The translations under genes and the position numbers were made by a program. A stretch of DNA of 7,976 bases from an uncultured Catenibacterium sp. (GTDB lineage Bacteria; Bacillota_I; Bacilli_A; Erysipelotrichales; Coprobacillaceae): positions 1 through 7,976 of the forward strand of contig CAAFPB010000447.1 of NCBI GenBank assembly GCA_900764725.1, in the 5' to 3' direction. Positions within the stretch are counted from its first letter, which is position 1. Every line of letters starts with the position of its first letter. The notes beneath the pieces are model-generated. The model searched no databases and was not told the DNA's origin. It saw only the letters and a program-made list of their open reading frames with translations. Shown here piece after piece: positions 1 through 5,961 of this stretch.

Positions 1-16
1 ATAAGGTCTTCCAAGC

Positions 17-53
17 AAAAAGGGTAATGTTTCACGTGAAACATTACCCTTTT
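17..53 (-). terminator. Rho-independent terminator of the tmk–rsmI operon
   Basis: Positions 18-53 form a perfect 36-bp inverted repeat centred between 35 and 36. On the minus strand it is followed directly by a run of five T (21 down to 17, partly within the stem). The rsmI stop codon (52-54) overlaps the start of the stem, so this is the natural end of the five-gene transcript. The RNA could form a stem of about 16 bp with a four-base loop, unusually long for an intrinsic terminator. The outer stem (AAAAGGGTAA and its complement) supplies GC pairs and A/U tails on both sides, so it might also stop transcripts arriving on the plus strand. Its core is a parS-type site, listed separately. Confidence 0.8.
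28..43. other. parS-type ParB/Spo0J binding site 1
   Basis: The 16-mer TGTTTCACGTGAAACA is a perfect palindrome and fits the consensus known for chromosomal parS sites in Firmicutes and other bacteria (TGTTNCACGTGAAACA). ParB (Spo0J) binds such sites near oriC, spreads or clamps onto DNA, and recruits SMC for origin segregation. An identical 16-mer occurs at 2756-2771, which makes a chance match very unlikely. This copy is non-coding and sits in the centre of the rsmI terminator hairpin. The site is read directly from sequence; its function is inferred from the known motif. Confidence 0.88.
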
Positions 54-903
54 ACTTTTTGTGATATTCTTCATACACTAAATTCTTATTTAAATTACGA
101 ATCTTTGCGACTTCTTTAATTGCATCCTTTTTAGACATACCTTTTTCTACAAATTCATCAACATGTTCTGTGATTGTCTGATCAAAAGTGATTTCTTCAA
201 CCACTTCAGAACCGCCTTCTACTACAATAACCATTTCACCCTTTAATTCATCTACTACTTCTAATACTTCAGAAATAGTACCTCTAAGGATTTCTTCATG
301 TTTCTTAGTGATTTCTCTACATAACGCAATTCTTCTATCACCCAATACTTTCATCATACATTCTAATGTGGCTTTAATACGATGTGGTGCCTCATAGAAT
401 ACGATAGTATAAGTGATATTTTTTAATTTCTCTAATTCTTTAACCTTATTCTTATTTGTATGACTCAAGAAGCCATAGAACATAAATGGCTGTGGTGCAA
501 CACCTGATACAACTAATGCATCTAAACAAGCATTACATCCTGATAAAGGCACTACATTATATCCTGCTTCAATAGTTGCAGTCACCATTTCATATCCTGG
601 ATCACTAATTGCGGGATAGCCAGCATCACTAACTAATGCTACTGATTCCCCTTCTTCTAATAATGATAGAAGTTTAGGAATTGCGACATGTAGATTATGT
701 TCATGATGAGAAATAAGCTTTGCCTCAATATTAAAATGATTTAATAACTTTACTGTATTACGTGTATCTTCTGCCGCTATATAGTTTACACTCTTCATGA
801 CATCTATACATCTTGGTGTCATTTCACTTAGATTACCAATAGGTGTTGGCACAAGATAAAGTGTTGCTTTTCCGTTTTCAAAACTCTTCTGTCTATTTAA
901 CAT
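52..903 (-). CDS. rsmI: 16S rRNA (cytidine(1402)-2'-O)-methyltransferase RsmI
   Basis: RsmI uses S-adenosylmethionine to methylate the 2'-O of C1402 in 16S rRNA at the ribosomal P site. The 283-residue product has the usual length and the family's SAM-dependent tetrapyrrole-methylase-like fold signatures: LYLVPTPIGNL at 15-25, AAEDTR at 43-48, VSDAGYPAISDPG at 91-103, PQPFMFYGFL near 137-146, and FYEAPHR at 169-175. Two positions differ from the commonest family form: Tyr96 where Thr usually follows SDAG, and PLSGCNA (119-125) where PLPGxNA/PGPSA is usual. Both lie in SAM-binding loops but look like lineage variation. The start ATG (901-903) overlaps the end of the upstream methyltransferase gene by 11 bases and has AGGTGAG four bases before it. 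It is the last gene of the tmk operon and its stop lies in the terminator stem. Confidence 0.96.
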   Translation of the reverse strand: MLNRQKSFENGKATLYLVPTPIGNLSEMTPRCIDVMKSVNYIAAEDTRNTVKLLNHFNIEAKLISHHEHNLHVAIPKLLSLLEEGESVALVSDAGYPAISDPGYEMVTATIEAGYNVVPLSGCNACLDALVVSGVAPQPFMFYGFLSHTNKNKVKELEKLKNITYTIVFYEAPHRIKATLECMMKVLGDRRIALCREITKKHEEILRGTISEVLEVVDELKGEMVIVVEGGSEVVEEITFDQTITEHVDEFVEKGMSKKDAIKEVAKIRNLNKNLVYEEYHKK

Positions 904-1624
904 TCATCTCACCTACTAACTGTTTAACTTCATCTGAATAGCTACCATCCTCATTATGTGTATATAAAGGTGGTTCAATTTTTAGTCCTGTTTTACCTAA
1001 GAATGCACCTTCAATTAAGAATGTATTACATTCTTTTCCTTCTTTAGGATAGACAAAACGGATACGTTTAGGTTCTATTCTATATTTTTTGAATAATTCA
1101 ATTGTTTCAATAAAACGGTCTGGACGATAGACCATTGAGAAACGACCATTCTGATCTAGAATCTTTGCAGCTGATGCAATAATCCCTTCTAGATCTATTT
1201 TTATTTCATGACGTGCAATAGTCATATAGGGACTTTCATTGATATGTGACTTCTCACCTAATTTAAAGAATGGTGGATTACATACGATTGCCTTAGTACG
1301 TGGAGCATACTTTACATATTCTTTAATATCGTCATGAATAATTTCTACCTGATCTTCTACATGATTTAATTTCACGTTTCTTTCCGCAATCTCTACAGCT
1401 TCCTTTTGAATCTCTACACCAATAATCTTCTTATGAGTGCGTTGTGTTAAGATTAGCGGTATAGCTGCATTATTAGTCCCAAAATCCACAATAGTCTTCA
1501 TATCCTTTGTGATTGCACAAAAGTTTGCCAATAAAACAGTATCCAGAGAAAAGGTAAACATATCTCTTCTCTGGATGATCTTCATATCATTATAACCAAG
1601 GAGATGATTAATTTCTTCGTTCAT
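893..1624 (-). CDS. tRNA1(Val) (adenine(37)-N6)-methyltransferase family protein (YabB/TrmN6)
   Basis: This is a class I SAM-dependent methyltransferase of the YabB/YfiC (TrmN6) family, whose E. coli member methylates N6 of A37 in tRNA1(Val). The 243-residue product has the SAM-binding motif I at 46-57 (VDFGTNNAAIPL), an acidic motif II (GVEIQ, 69-73), and the amino-methyltransferase motif NPPF at 116-119 (VCNPPFFK). The start is placed at the ATG 1622-1624 because MNEEINHLLGY matches the family N-terminus and AAAGGA lies seven bases upstream. The same frame stays open to 1750, but that extension only mirrors the Lys-rich tail of ricT. The true start overlaps the ricT end by 17 bases, and its stop overlaps rsmI by 11. 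The family is clear; the exact tRNA substrate is inferred. In B. subtilis yabB lies between yabA and yazA, both absent here. Confidence 0.9.
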   Translation of the reverse strand: MNEEINHLLGYNDMKIIQRRDMFTFSLDTVLLANFCAITKDMKTIVDFGTNNAAIPLILTQRTHKKIIGVEIQKEAVEIAERNVKLNHVEDQVEIIHDDIKEYVKYAPRTKAIVCNPPFFKLGEKSHINESPYMTIARHEIKIDLEGIIASAAKILDQNGRFSMVYRPDRFIETIELFKKYRIEPKRIRFVYPKEGKECNTFLIEGAFLGKTGLKIEPPLYTHNEDGSYSDEVKQLVGEMNVK

Positions 1625-2576
1625 CTTTCTTTCCTTTTGGATTATTACCTTTGATAGTTCTTGGTTTCTGATTATTCTGTTTTGGCTTATGCTGTTGTTT
1701 TGGCTTCTTCTGTTTTGGTTTATCGTGTTTCTTTTCTTTTTTAGGTGCAAGTTCTTCTAAGATACGTCTTTCCTTTTTAGGTGCAGGTTTCTTATCTACA
1801 TCAGATAAAGGAATAAATAAGATGCTACCTTCACTATCAATCTTTACCAAATCAGAAATAACGTTTAAACCTACAACCTTACATTGTTTATCTTCATAAC
1901 GAATAAATGAACCAATTTTAGGAAATTTCTTTTTAACTTCCTTATACGCTTCATCTTCATACTTTAAACAACATAATAAACGTCCACATACACCAGAAAT
2001 CTTATCGATATTGATCGCAAGTAACTGATTCTTAGCCATATTAATAGATACACCATCAAACTCTCCTAAGAATGAGTTACAACATAGTGGCAAACCACAA
2101 TTTCCAATACCACCTACAATTTTAGCTTTATCTCTAGGCCCTACCTGTCTTAATTCAATACGACATTTAAATACACTAGCAAGCTTCTTTAATAATTCTC
2201 TGAAGTCTACACGTTCATCAGATGTATACATAAAGATTACCTTAGATGCATCTAAGGTATATTCGCAATTAATTAAATGCATGTCAAGGTTTGTTTCCGC
2301 AATAATTTCTTTACAGATTTCATATGATTTCTGTGCCTTAATCTTATTGATATTATATACTTCAATGTCTGCTCTATTCGCAACACGTTTAATTCTCTTT
2401 AATTCGTTATCTAATTTAAATTCTGATAAATCTGTAAGATCTGCAATAATCTCGCCCATTTCTAATCCTCTTACAGTTTCTACTACTACTTTATCTCCCT
2501 TTTTGACATCTAAGTCTGTAGAGAAGTAATAGTATTTACCAGCGCTATTAAATCTAACAGCCGCTAATCTATCCAT
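1608..2576 (-). CDS. ricT: RicT (YaaT), PSP1-domain regulatory iron–sulfur protein
   Basis: RicT belongs to the PSP1 family. In B. subtilis it forms the RicAFT (Y) complex, which carries [4Fe-4S] clusters and assists RNase Y in mRNA maturation. The 322-residue product has the family core at about 1-265, including the Cys-rich signature GNCGLPLCC (158-166) and GVCGRLLCC (195-203). The six cysteines at 160, 165, 166, 197, 202 and 203 are all present, so cluster binding is expected. The tail from about 266 to 322 is a Lys/Pro/Gln-rich, probably disordered basic extension (for example KPKQKKPKQQHKPKQ), which might contact RNA; that role is a guess. The gene starts four bases after holB with GGGAG nine bases before the ATG, and overlaps the next gene by 17 bases. 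Partners RicA and RicF are not in this window, as expected. Confidence 0.95.
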   Translation of the reverse strand: MDRLAAVRFNSAGKYYYFSTDLDVKKGDKVVVETVRGLEMGEIIADLTDLSEFKLDNELKRIKRVANRADIEVYNINKIKAQKSYEICKEIIAETNLDMHLINCEYTLDASKVIFMYTSDERVDFRELLKKLASVFKCRIELRQVGPRDKAKIVGGIGNCGLPLCCNSFLGEFDGVSINMAKNQLLAINIDKISGVCGRLLCCLKYEDEAYKEVKKKFPKIGSFIRYEDKQCKVVGLNVISDLVKIDSEGSILFIPLSDVDKKPAPKKERRILEELAPKKEKKHDKPKQKKPKQQHKPKQNNQKPRTIKGNNPKGKKDERRN

Positions 2577-2580
2577 TTAA

Positions 2581-3540
2581 TCAAACTCCCTTCAATACTT
2601 TATATACCATACCATCTAGTAATAATGCAAGATTGACATTATTGTTTAGTCTTTCTGCATATTCTAATATGATTTCTATTTTCTGTAATATTTTACCATC
2701 TTCTGGCATCTTCTCAAAGAAATCTTTATGTTTCACAAATAATACAGGTATAGAATGTTTCACGTGAAACATATCTCTCATACCTAACACTAGAAGATTC
2801 AAGAATAAAGCATATGCTTCTTTATTCTTCTTATACTTCTTACCTAGATTAATCTGTAAGTTGATTAATAAATCTGATGGTTTAGTATATAAATCTTCAA
2901 TAAAGTAAAATACATAATTCTTAATATCAAAATATAACTCACTATCCTTATACTCATTACATTCTTCAATAGAATCAAAGAGATGAGGAAGAATCAAAGC
3001 ATCTTCTTCATCTACACCTTCATTCTTTAGTTTTAATTCTAAAGAATGTTTTGATTCAGGCAGTAATTTAATTACCTGACATCTAGACTGAATAGTAGGT
3101 AATACTTTATTAATATTCTTTGTAGTTAGAATCGCATAGACTTCATCTACTGGTTCTTCTAAGAACTTTAATAAGCTATTCATCGCCTGTGTAGTCGCAT
3201 TATCTATATTCTGAAGAATATATACTTTACCGTTATTTTCTACACTTGACTTTACGAACTCTTCCTGAATATGATCAATATCTGATTTCTTAATAGAAGT
3301 TTCTTTACCATCATATACAATCATATCAGGATAAAGACCTTCTTTAATTCTTATACAATCATCACATACTTCACAAGCAAGTGTATCTTTATGACATATA
3401 TAGGACTGGGCAATGAATGTCGCAATATCATCTGTGTGATCCCCTACTAGGAGAAATGCATGAGTCTTTTTATTCTCTTTAAAACTCTTCTCTAAGATAC
3501 GATAGAAGATAGGTTGTATTTCTTTTAAGAATTCCTTCAT
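2581..3540 (-). CDS. holB: DNA polymerase III subunit delta' (clamp loader)
   Basis: HolB is the delta' subunit of the replicative clamp loader and assembles with DnaX and delta to open the sliding clamp. The 319-residue product shows the AAA+ delta' layout: HAFLLVG (27-33) at the Walker A position, a zinc module with Cys49, Cys56, Cys59 and Cys62, a degenerate Walker B (VYILQNID, 106-113), NSLLKFLEEP (121-130), and the SRC arginine-finger motif at 152-154. The Walker A is degenerate (GDHTDDIA, no Gly-Lys-Thr), so the subunit should not bind ATP productively; this resembles E. coli delta'. The ATG overlaps the tmk TGA as ATGA with AAAGGA upstream, a sign of translational coupling. Residues 257-262 (MFHVKH) are encoded by a parS-type palindrome. 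The intervening B. subtilis genes darA and yaaR are missing between tmk and holB. Confidence 0.95.
   Translation of the reverse strand: MKEFLKEIQPIFYRILEKSFKENKKTHAFLLVGDHTDDIATFIAQSYICHKDTLACEVCDDCIRIKEGLYPDMIVYDGKETSIKKSDIDHIQEEFVKSSVENNGKVYILQNIDNATTQAMNSLLKFLEEPVDEVYAILTTKNINKVLPTIQSRCQVIKLLPESKHSLELKLKNEGVDEEDALILPHLFDSIEECNEYKDSELYFDIKNYVFYFIEDLYTKPSDLLINLQINLGKKYKKNKEAYALFLNLLVLGMRDMFHVKHSIPVLFVKHKDFFEKMPEDGKILQKIEIILEYAERLNNNVNLALLLDGMVYKVLKGV
2756..2771. other. parS-type ParB/Spo0J binding site 2, inside holB
   Basis: The 16-mer TGTTTCACGTGAAACA is identical to the copy at 28-43 and is a perfect palindrome; the flanking A and T extend it to 18 bp (2755-2772). It is embedded in holB and read as ATG TTT CAC GTG AAA CAT, giving Met-Phe-His-Val-Lys-His. 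Coding-region parS sites are known in other genomes, so the location does not argue against function. A matching half-site, TGTTTCAC, lies close by at 2729-2736, but has no second half. The role as a ParB loading site is inferred from the motif and the near-origin gene context. Confidence 0.87.
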
Positions 3541-4151
3541 AATCTATCCTTTACAATTTCATAAACTTGACGATATACTTCTTCAACTGGTAAAGAAGCA
3601 TCAACTTTTACGATTCTATCTGGGAATTTATCACAGATCATCTGATATCCATCATATACTTTATGATGGAAATCCAATGATTCTAAATCTAATCTATTAA
3701 CTTCTCTATCTCCTGTAATACGTTTTAAAGCGACTTCAGGTTTTACATCAAAGAATATTGTTAAGTCAGGAAGAATACCATCTGTCGCAAAGAGATTCAT
3801 ATTATAGATATTATCTACGCCAATACCTCTGCCAATACCTTGATAAACTAAAGAACTATCAATAAAACGGTCGCATATCACAATACCATCTTCCTTTAAT
3901 ACAGGAAGTACTTTTTCTACTAAATGCTGTCTTCTGCTTGCGGCATAAAGTAATGCTTCAGTTCTTGCATCCATCTTTGTATTGTTGACATCAGTAATCA
4001 CATCTCTGATCTGTTCTGCGATATCTACACCACCAGGTTCTCTACTAAAAGTGATATTATATCCTTCTTCAATAAACTGTTTATGTAACATCTGGGCAAT
4101 AGTAGTCTTACCACTGCCTTCTCCACCTTCAAAAGTAATAAATAAACTCAT
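3537..4151 (-). CDS. tmk: Thymidylate kinase
   Basis: Thymidylate kinase phosphorylates dTMP to dTDP with ATP in the cytoplasm, an essential step to dTTP. The 204-residue product is of family length and has the P-loop GGEGSGKTT (9-17), the substrate motif SREPGG (36-41), the DRF-IDSS motif (94-100) followed by VYQG, and a LID region with Arg144, Arg149 and Arg153. The start is placed at ATG 4149-4151, because MSLFITFEGGEGSGKTT is the family N-terminus and GAAGGAG lies eight bases upstream. An in-frame ATG at 4172 would swallow that ribosome binding site and lacks one of its own. The gene opens the tmk–holB–ricT–methyltransferase–rsmI operon and ends in an ATGA overlap with holB. A candidate promoter lies at 4177-4205. 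Confidence 0.96.
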   Translation of the reverse strand: MSLFITFEGGEGSGKTTIAQMLHKQFIEEGYNITFSREPGGVDIAEQIRDVITDVNNTKMDARTEALLYAASRRQHLVEKVLPVLKEDGIVICDRFIDSSLVYQGIGRGIGVDNIYNMNLFATDGILPDLTIFFDVKPEVALKRITGDREVNRLDLESLDFHHKVYDGYQMICDKFPDRIVKVDASLPVEEVYRQVYEIVKDRL

Positions 4152-4176
4152 AACATACACTCCTTCAAACATTAAT

Positions 4177-4205
4177 ATTATATGTGATTTACAATGTTTT
4201 TTCCA
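4177..4205 (-). promoter_or_regulatory. Candidate sigma-A promoter of the tmk operon
   Basis: On the minus strand a perfect -10 hexamer TATAAT (4182-4177) lies 17 bases downstream of TGGAAA (4205-4200), a 4-of-6 match to TTGACA. Transcription would begin near 4170, leaving about 19 bases before the tmk ATG, just enough to hold the GAAGGAG ribosome binding site at 4160-4166. It sits right after the terminator of the ATP-grasp gene, where a new transcription unit would be expected. The -35 is weak, so this is a plausible rather than certain call. Confidence 0.5.
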
Positions 4206-4210
4206 TAATT

Positions 4211-4236
4211 AAAAAGAAGGTTATTTATTCCCTTCT
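4211..4236 (-). terminator. Probable terminator of the ATP-grasp gene
   Basis: On the minus strand AGAAGG (4236-4231) pairs with CCTTCT (4220-4215) across a ten-base loop that contains the gene's stop codon. The second arm runs into a tract of five T (4215-4211). The stem is short (six pairs), so termination may be partial, but the position directly at the gene end and before a new promoter supports the call. Confidence 0.55.
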
Positions 4237-5009
4237 CTATACTTTCGATAATCAAAGACATCTTCTCTATTTAATAACTGTGACCATCTTGCGGATAACA
4301 TTTTTGCATATTTATAGTCTTCTAATCCATAAGCCCCTAAAGAATAAGCATCATTACATTCTATCAATAATGTTCTTCCATCTTTAGTAACACCTATATC
4401 AATAGAACATGCCATAGGCCTCTCATCCCATTGTGTAAATTGATTCATGATCTGATCAAGTACATCTGAATCATAGTTATAATGCCAGCCACCTTTATAA
4501 GGACGTACATCTATAATTTCATCATAGTATACAAAGCAGCGCCATTCACGCATAAACTCAACAGCCTCACTACAGAGAACTTCAAGATTCTCATTATAAG
4601 CCCCACAGCCAATTAAATCCTTTATACTTGATATCACTTTACCAGTAAATACTTTACTATCAACTGGTTTCACAAACCATCCCGCTGACCATTTATTCTC
4701 GTTAGAAGAAATAGAATTAATTGTATCTTTCCATATTTTTCTTCCTAAAAATTCTTTGAGACATTCTGGATAATCATCTACATGAGGATGTGTGATGCCA
4801 AACTTCTTAAATACATTTTCACATTGTATAATATAGTCTACTACTATATCTTCTCTTGTAATTTGATCATAGACATCATCTAATGAATAATAAGGTACAA
4901 CTTCACACCCTAATTCATTGAATCCAGATATAGCTTTTTGCATATTTTGACTATGACCTACTACAAGTCCAGAATTATGATCCTTTTTTACTTTAATATA
5001 AGCCTTCAT
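4221..5009 (-). CDS. ATP-grasp domain protein resembling the R2K group
   Basis: The 262-residue soluble product looks like an ATP-grasp ligase of the R2K type, predicted relatives of CDC123 for which peptide or protein ligation has been proposed; no substrate can be named. Evidence is a nucleotide-binding lysine region WFVKP (111-115) followed by KVFTG (119-123), EWRCFVYYDEIIDVRPY (155-171) with paired arginines, and the metal-binding pair IDIG (203-206) and LLIECND (214-220) followed by SLGAYGL (223-229). No signal peptide or membrane segment is evident. The ATG has GAGGA seven bases upstream. The gene stands alone between terminators at 5027-5056 and 4211-4236, interrupting the usual recR-to-tmk order, and is not part of this block in B. 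subtilis. That suggests an insertion or lineage-specific gene. The ATP-grasp assignment is fairly secure; the R2K subgroup is recognition from motifs. Confidence 0.75.
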   Translation of the reverse strand: MKAYIKVKKDHNSGLVVGHSQNMQKAISGFNELGCEVVPYYSLDDVYDQITREDIVVDYIIQCENVFKKFGITHPHVDDYPECLKEFLGRKIWKDTINSISSNENKWSAGWFVKPVDSKVFTGKVISSIKDLIGCGAYNENLEVLCSEAVEFMREWRCFVYYDEIIDVRPYKGGWHYNYDSDVLDQIMNQFTQWDERPMACSIDIGVTKDGRTLLIECNDAYSLGAYGLEDYKYAKMLSARWSQLLNREDVFDYRKYREGNK

Positions 5010-5026
5010 TGTTTAATCCTCAATAT

Positions 5027-5056
5027 AAAAGGGCTACAATAATCGATTATAGCCCT
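5027..5056 (-). terminator. Rho-independent terminator of the dnaX–ybaB–recR operon
   Basis: On the minus strand AGGGCTA (5056-5050) pairs with TAGCCCT (5036-5030) around a 13-base AT-rich loop, and the second arm leads into TTTT (5030-5027). It begins six bases after the recR stop codon (5062-5064). The hairpin's first arm and loop also contain a TATAAT hexamer (5051-5046), noted separately. Confidence 0.75.
5046..5051 (-). promoter_or_regulatory. Possible -10 element for the ATP-grasp gene
   Basis: TATAAT on the minus strand lies inside the recR terminator hairpin. Transcription would start near 5039, giving about a 30-base leader that carries the GAGGA ribosome binding site at 5021-5017 before the ATG at 5009. 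No convincing -35 is seen at normal spacing, so this may be a chance match; read-through from recR is the alternative source of transcript. Confidence 0.3.
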
Positions 5057-5061
5057 CTTTC

Positions 5062-5655
5062 TTAAACCTTCTTTCGACCCTCAAATGATTTTAATAAAGT
5101 GAGTTCGTCTGCATAATCAAGAGAACTTCCAATTGGTAAACCATGCGCAATACGTGTTGTGTTAACACCTTTTTTATCTAATAGCTTCGCAAGAAAGAGT
5201 GCTGTTGTTTCCCCTTCTCTTGTCGCATTTGTCGCTATAATAACTTCTTTTGTATCAGGAGTAATACGATCAAATAAACTCATGATGTTTAAATCATCCA
5301 TAGTCTTGCCATCCATAATAGAAATTGTACCACCTAATACATGATATAAACCATGGTACTCTTTCATCTTTTCCATCGCAAAGACATCCTTAGGAGATTC
5401 TACCACACATATTGTAGACTGATCTCTTTCATGATCAGCACATATCTCACACTTATCTCCTTCACTTAAATTGCCACATATAGGGCAAGTATGGACATTT
5501 TCTTTAAATGAAGTTAATGCTTGTGAGAATCTTTTTACATCTTCTTCTGACATATCATAAATCGCATAAGCCATTCTTTCAGCGCCTTTATTTCCGATAC
5601 CTGGCAACATTTTAAAACATGTCATTAACTCTTCAAAACTCTTTGGATATTCCAT
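5062..5655 (-). CDS. recR: Recombination mediator protein RecR
   Basis: RecR works with RecO (and RecF) to load RecA onto single-stranded DNA at gaps during recombinational repair. The 197-residue product is of family length and has the domains in order: a helix-hairpin-helix near 14-30 (MLPGIGNKGAERMA), a zinc finger with Cys57, Cys60, Cys69 and Cys72, and a Toprim domain from about 80 that includes CVVESPKD (83-90) and GGTISIMDG (108-116), then the conserved tail HGLPIGSSLDYADELTL (171-187). The gene begins one base after the ybaB stop (ATG TAA T ATG). No Shine-Dalgarno sequence is evident at normal distance, so translation probably depends on reinitiation after ybaB. It is the last gene of the dnaX operon. 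Confidence 0.96.
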   Translation of the reverse strand: MEYPKSFEELMTCFKMLPGIGNKGAERMAYAIYDMSEEDVKRFSQALTSFKENVHTCPICGNLSEGDKCEICADHERDQSTICVVESPKDVFAMEKMKEYHGLYHVLGGTISIMDGKTMDDLNIMSLFDRITPDTKEVIIATNATREGETTALFLAKLLDKKGVNTTRIAHGLPIGSSLDYADELTLLKSFEGRKKV

Positions 5656-5656
5656 A

Positions 5657-5959
5657 TTACATAAAAGAAGATAAATCTAATCCACCAGTGAGGGATTTCA
5701 TATTGTCTTCTTTCTCCTTTTCTACCTGATTGATTCCTTGATTAATCGCAATCATCATCAAGTCTTCTAACATATCTTTATCATCCATCAGATCCTGACC
5801 GATATGTAATTCAGTAATCTGATACTTACCATTGATCTTACCTGTAATTAAATTATTCTGACAAGAGAAATCAAAACTCTTGTTTTCTAATTCTTTTTGT
5901 TGGTTTGAGGCTGTTTCACCCATTTTCTTTGCGGTTTCTAAAAGCGAATTGAAATCCAT
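5657..5959 (-). CDS. ybaB: YbaB/EbfC family nucleoid-associated protein
   Basis: The 100-residue product belongs to the YbaB/EbfC family of small dimeric DNA-binding proteins found between dnaX and recR in most bacteria (yaaK in B. subtilis). The N-terminal half is a charged helix, followed by a central beta segment (NLITGKINGKYQITELHI, about 36-53) and a C-terminal helix with the family ending LTGGLDLSSFM. The start ATG lies two bases after the dnaX stop, and its strong ribosome binding site AAGGAGG (5973-5967), seven bases upstream, is inside the end of dnaX. The exact function is unsettled; a role in nucleoid organisation or in RecR-linked repair is the usual proposal. Confidence 0.93.
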   Translation of the reverse strand: MDFNSLLETAKKMGETASNQQKELENKSFDFSCQNNLITGKINGKYQITELHIGQDLMDDKDMLEDLMMIAINQGINQVEKEKEDNMKSLTGGLDLSSFM

Positions 5960-5961
5960 TT

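Noticed and set aside
1625..1750. N-terminal extension of the YabB-type methyltransferase gene back to an ATG at 1750
   Set aside because: The extra 42 residues only reflect a shifted frame of the Lys-rich ricT tail, do not resemble the family, and the ATG at 1622-1624 has a good ribosome binding site.
2729..2736. TGTTTCAC half-site near parS site 2
   Set aside because: No second half of the palindrome is present, and it simply encodes Val-Lys-His codons in holB; a half-site alone is not evidence of ParB binding.
4152..4172. Seven-residue upstream extension of tmk (ATG at 4172)
   Set aside because: It would place the GAAGGAG ribosome binding site inside the coding region, has none of its own, and extends beyond the family N-terminus.
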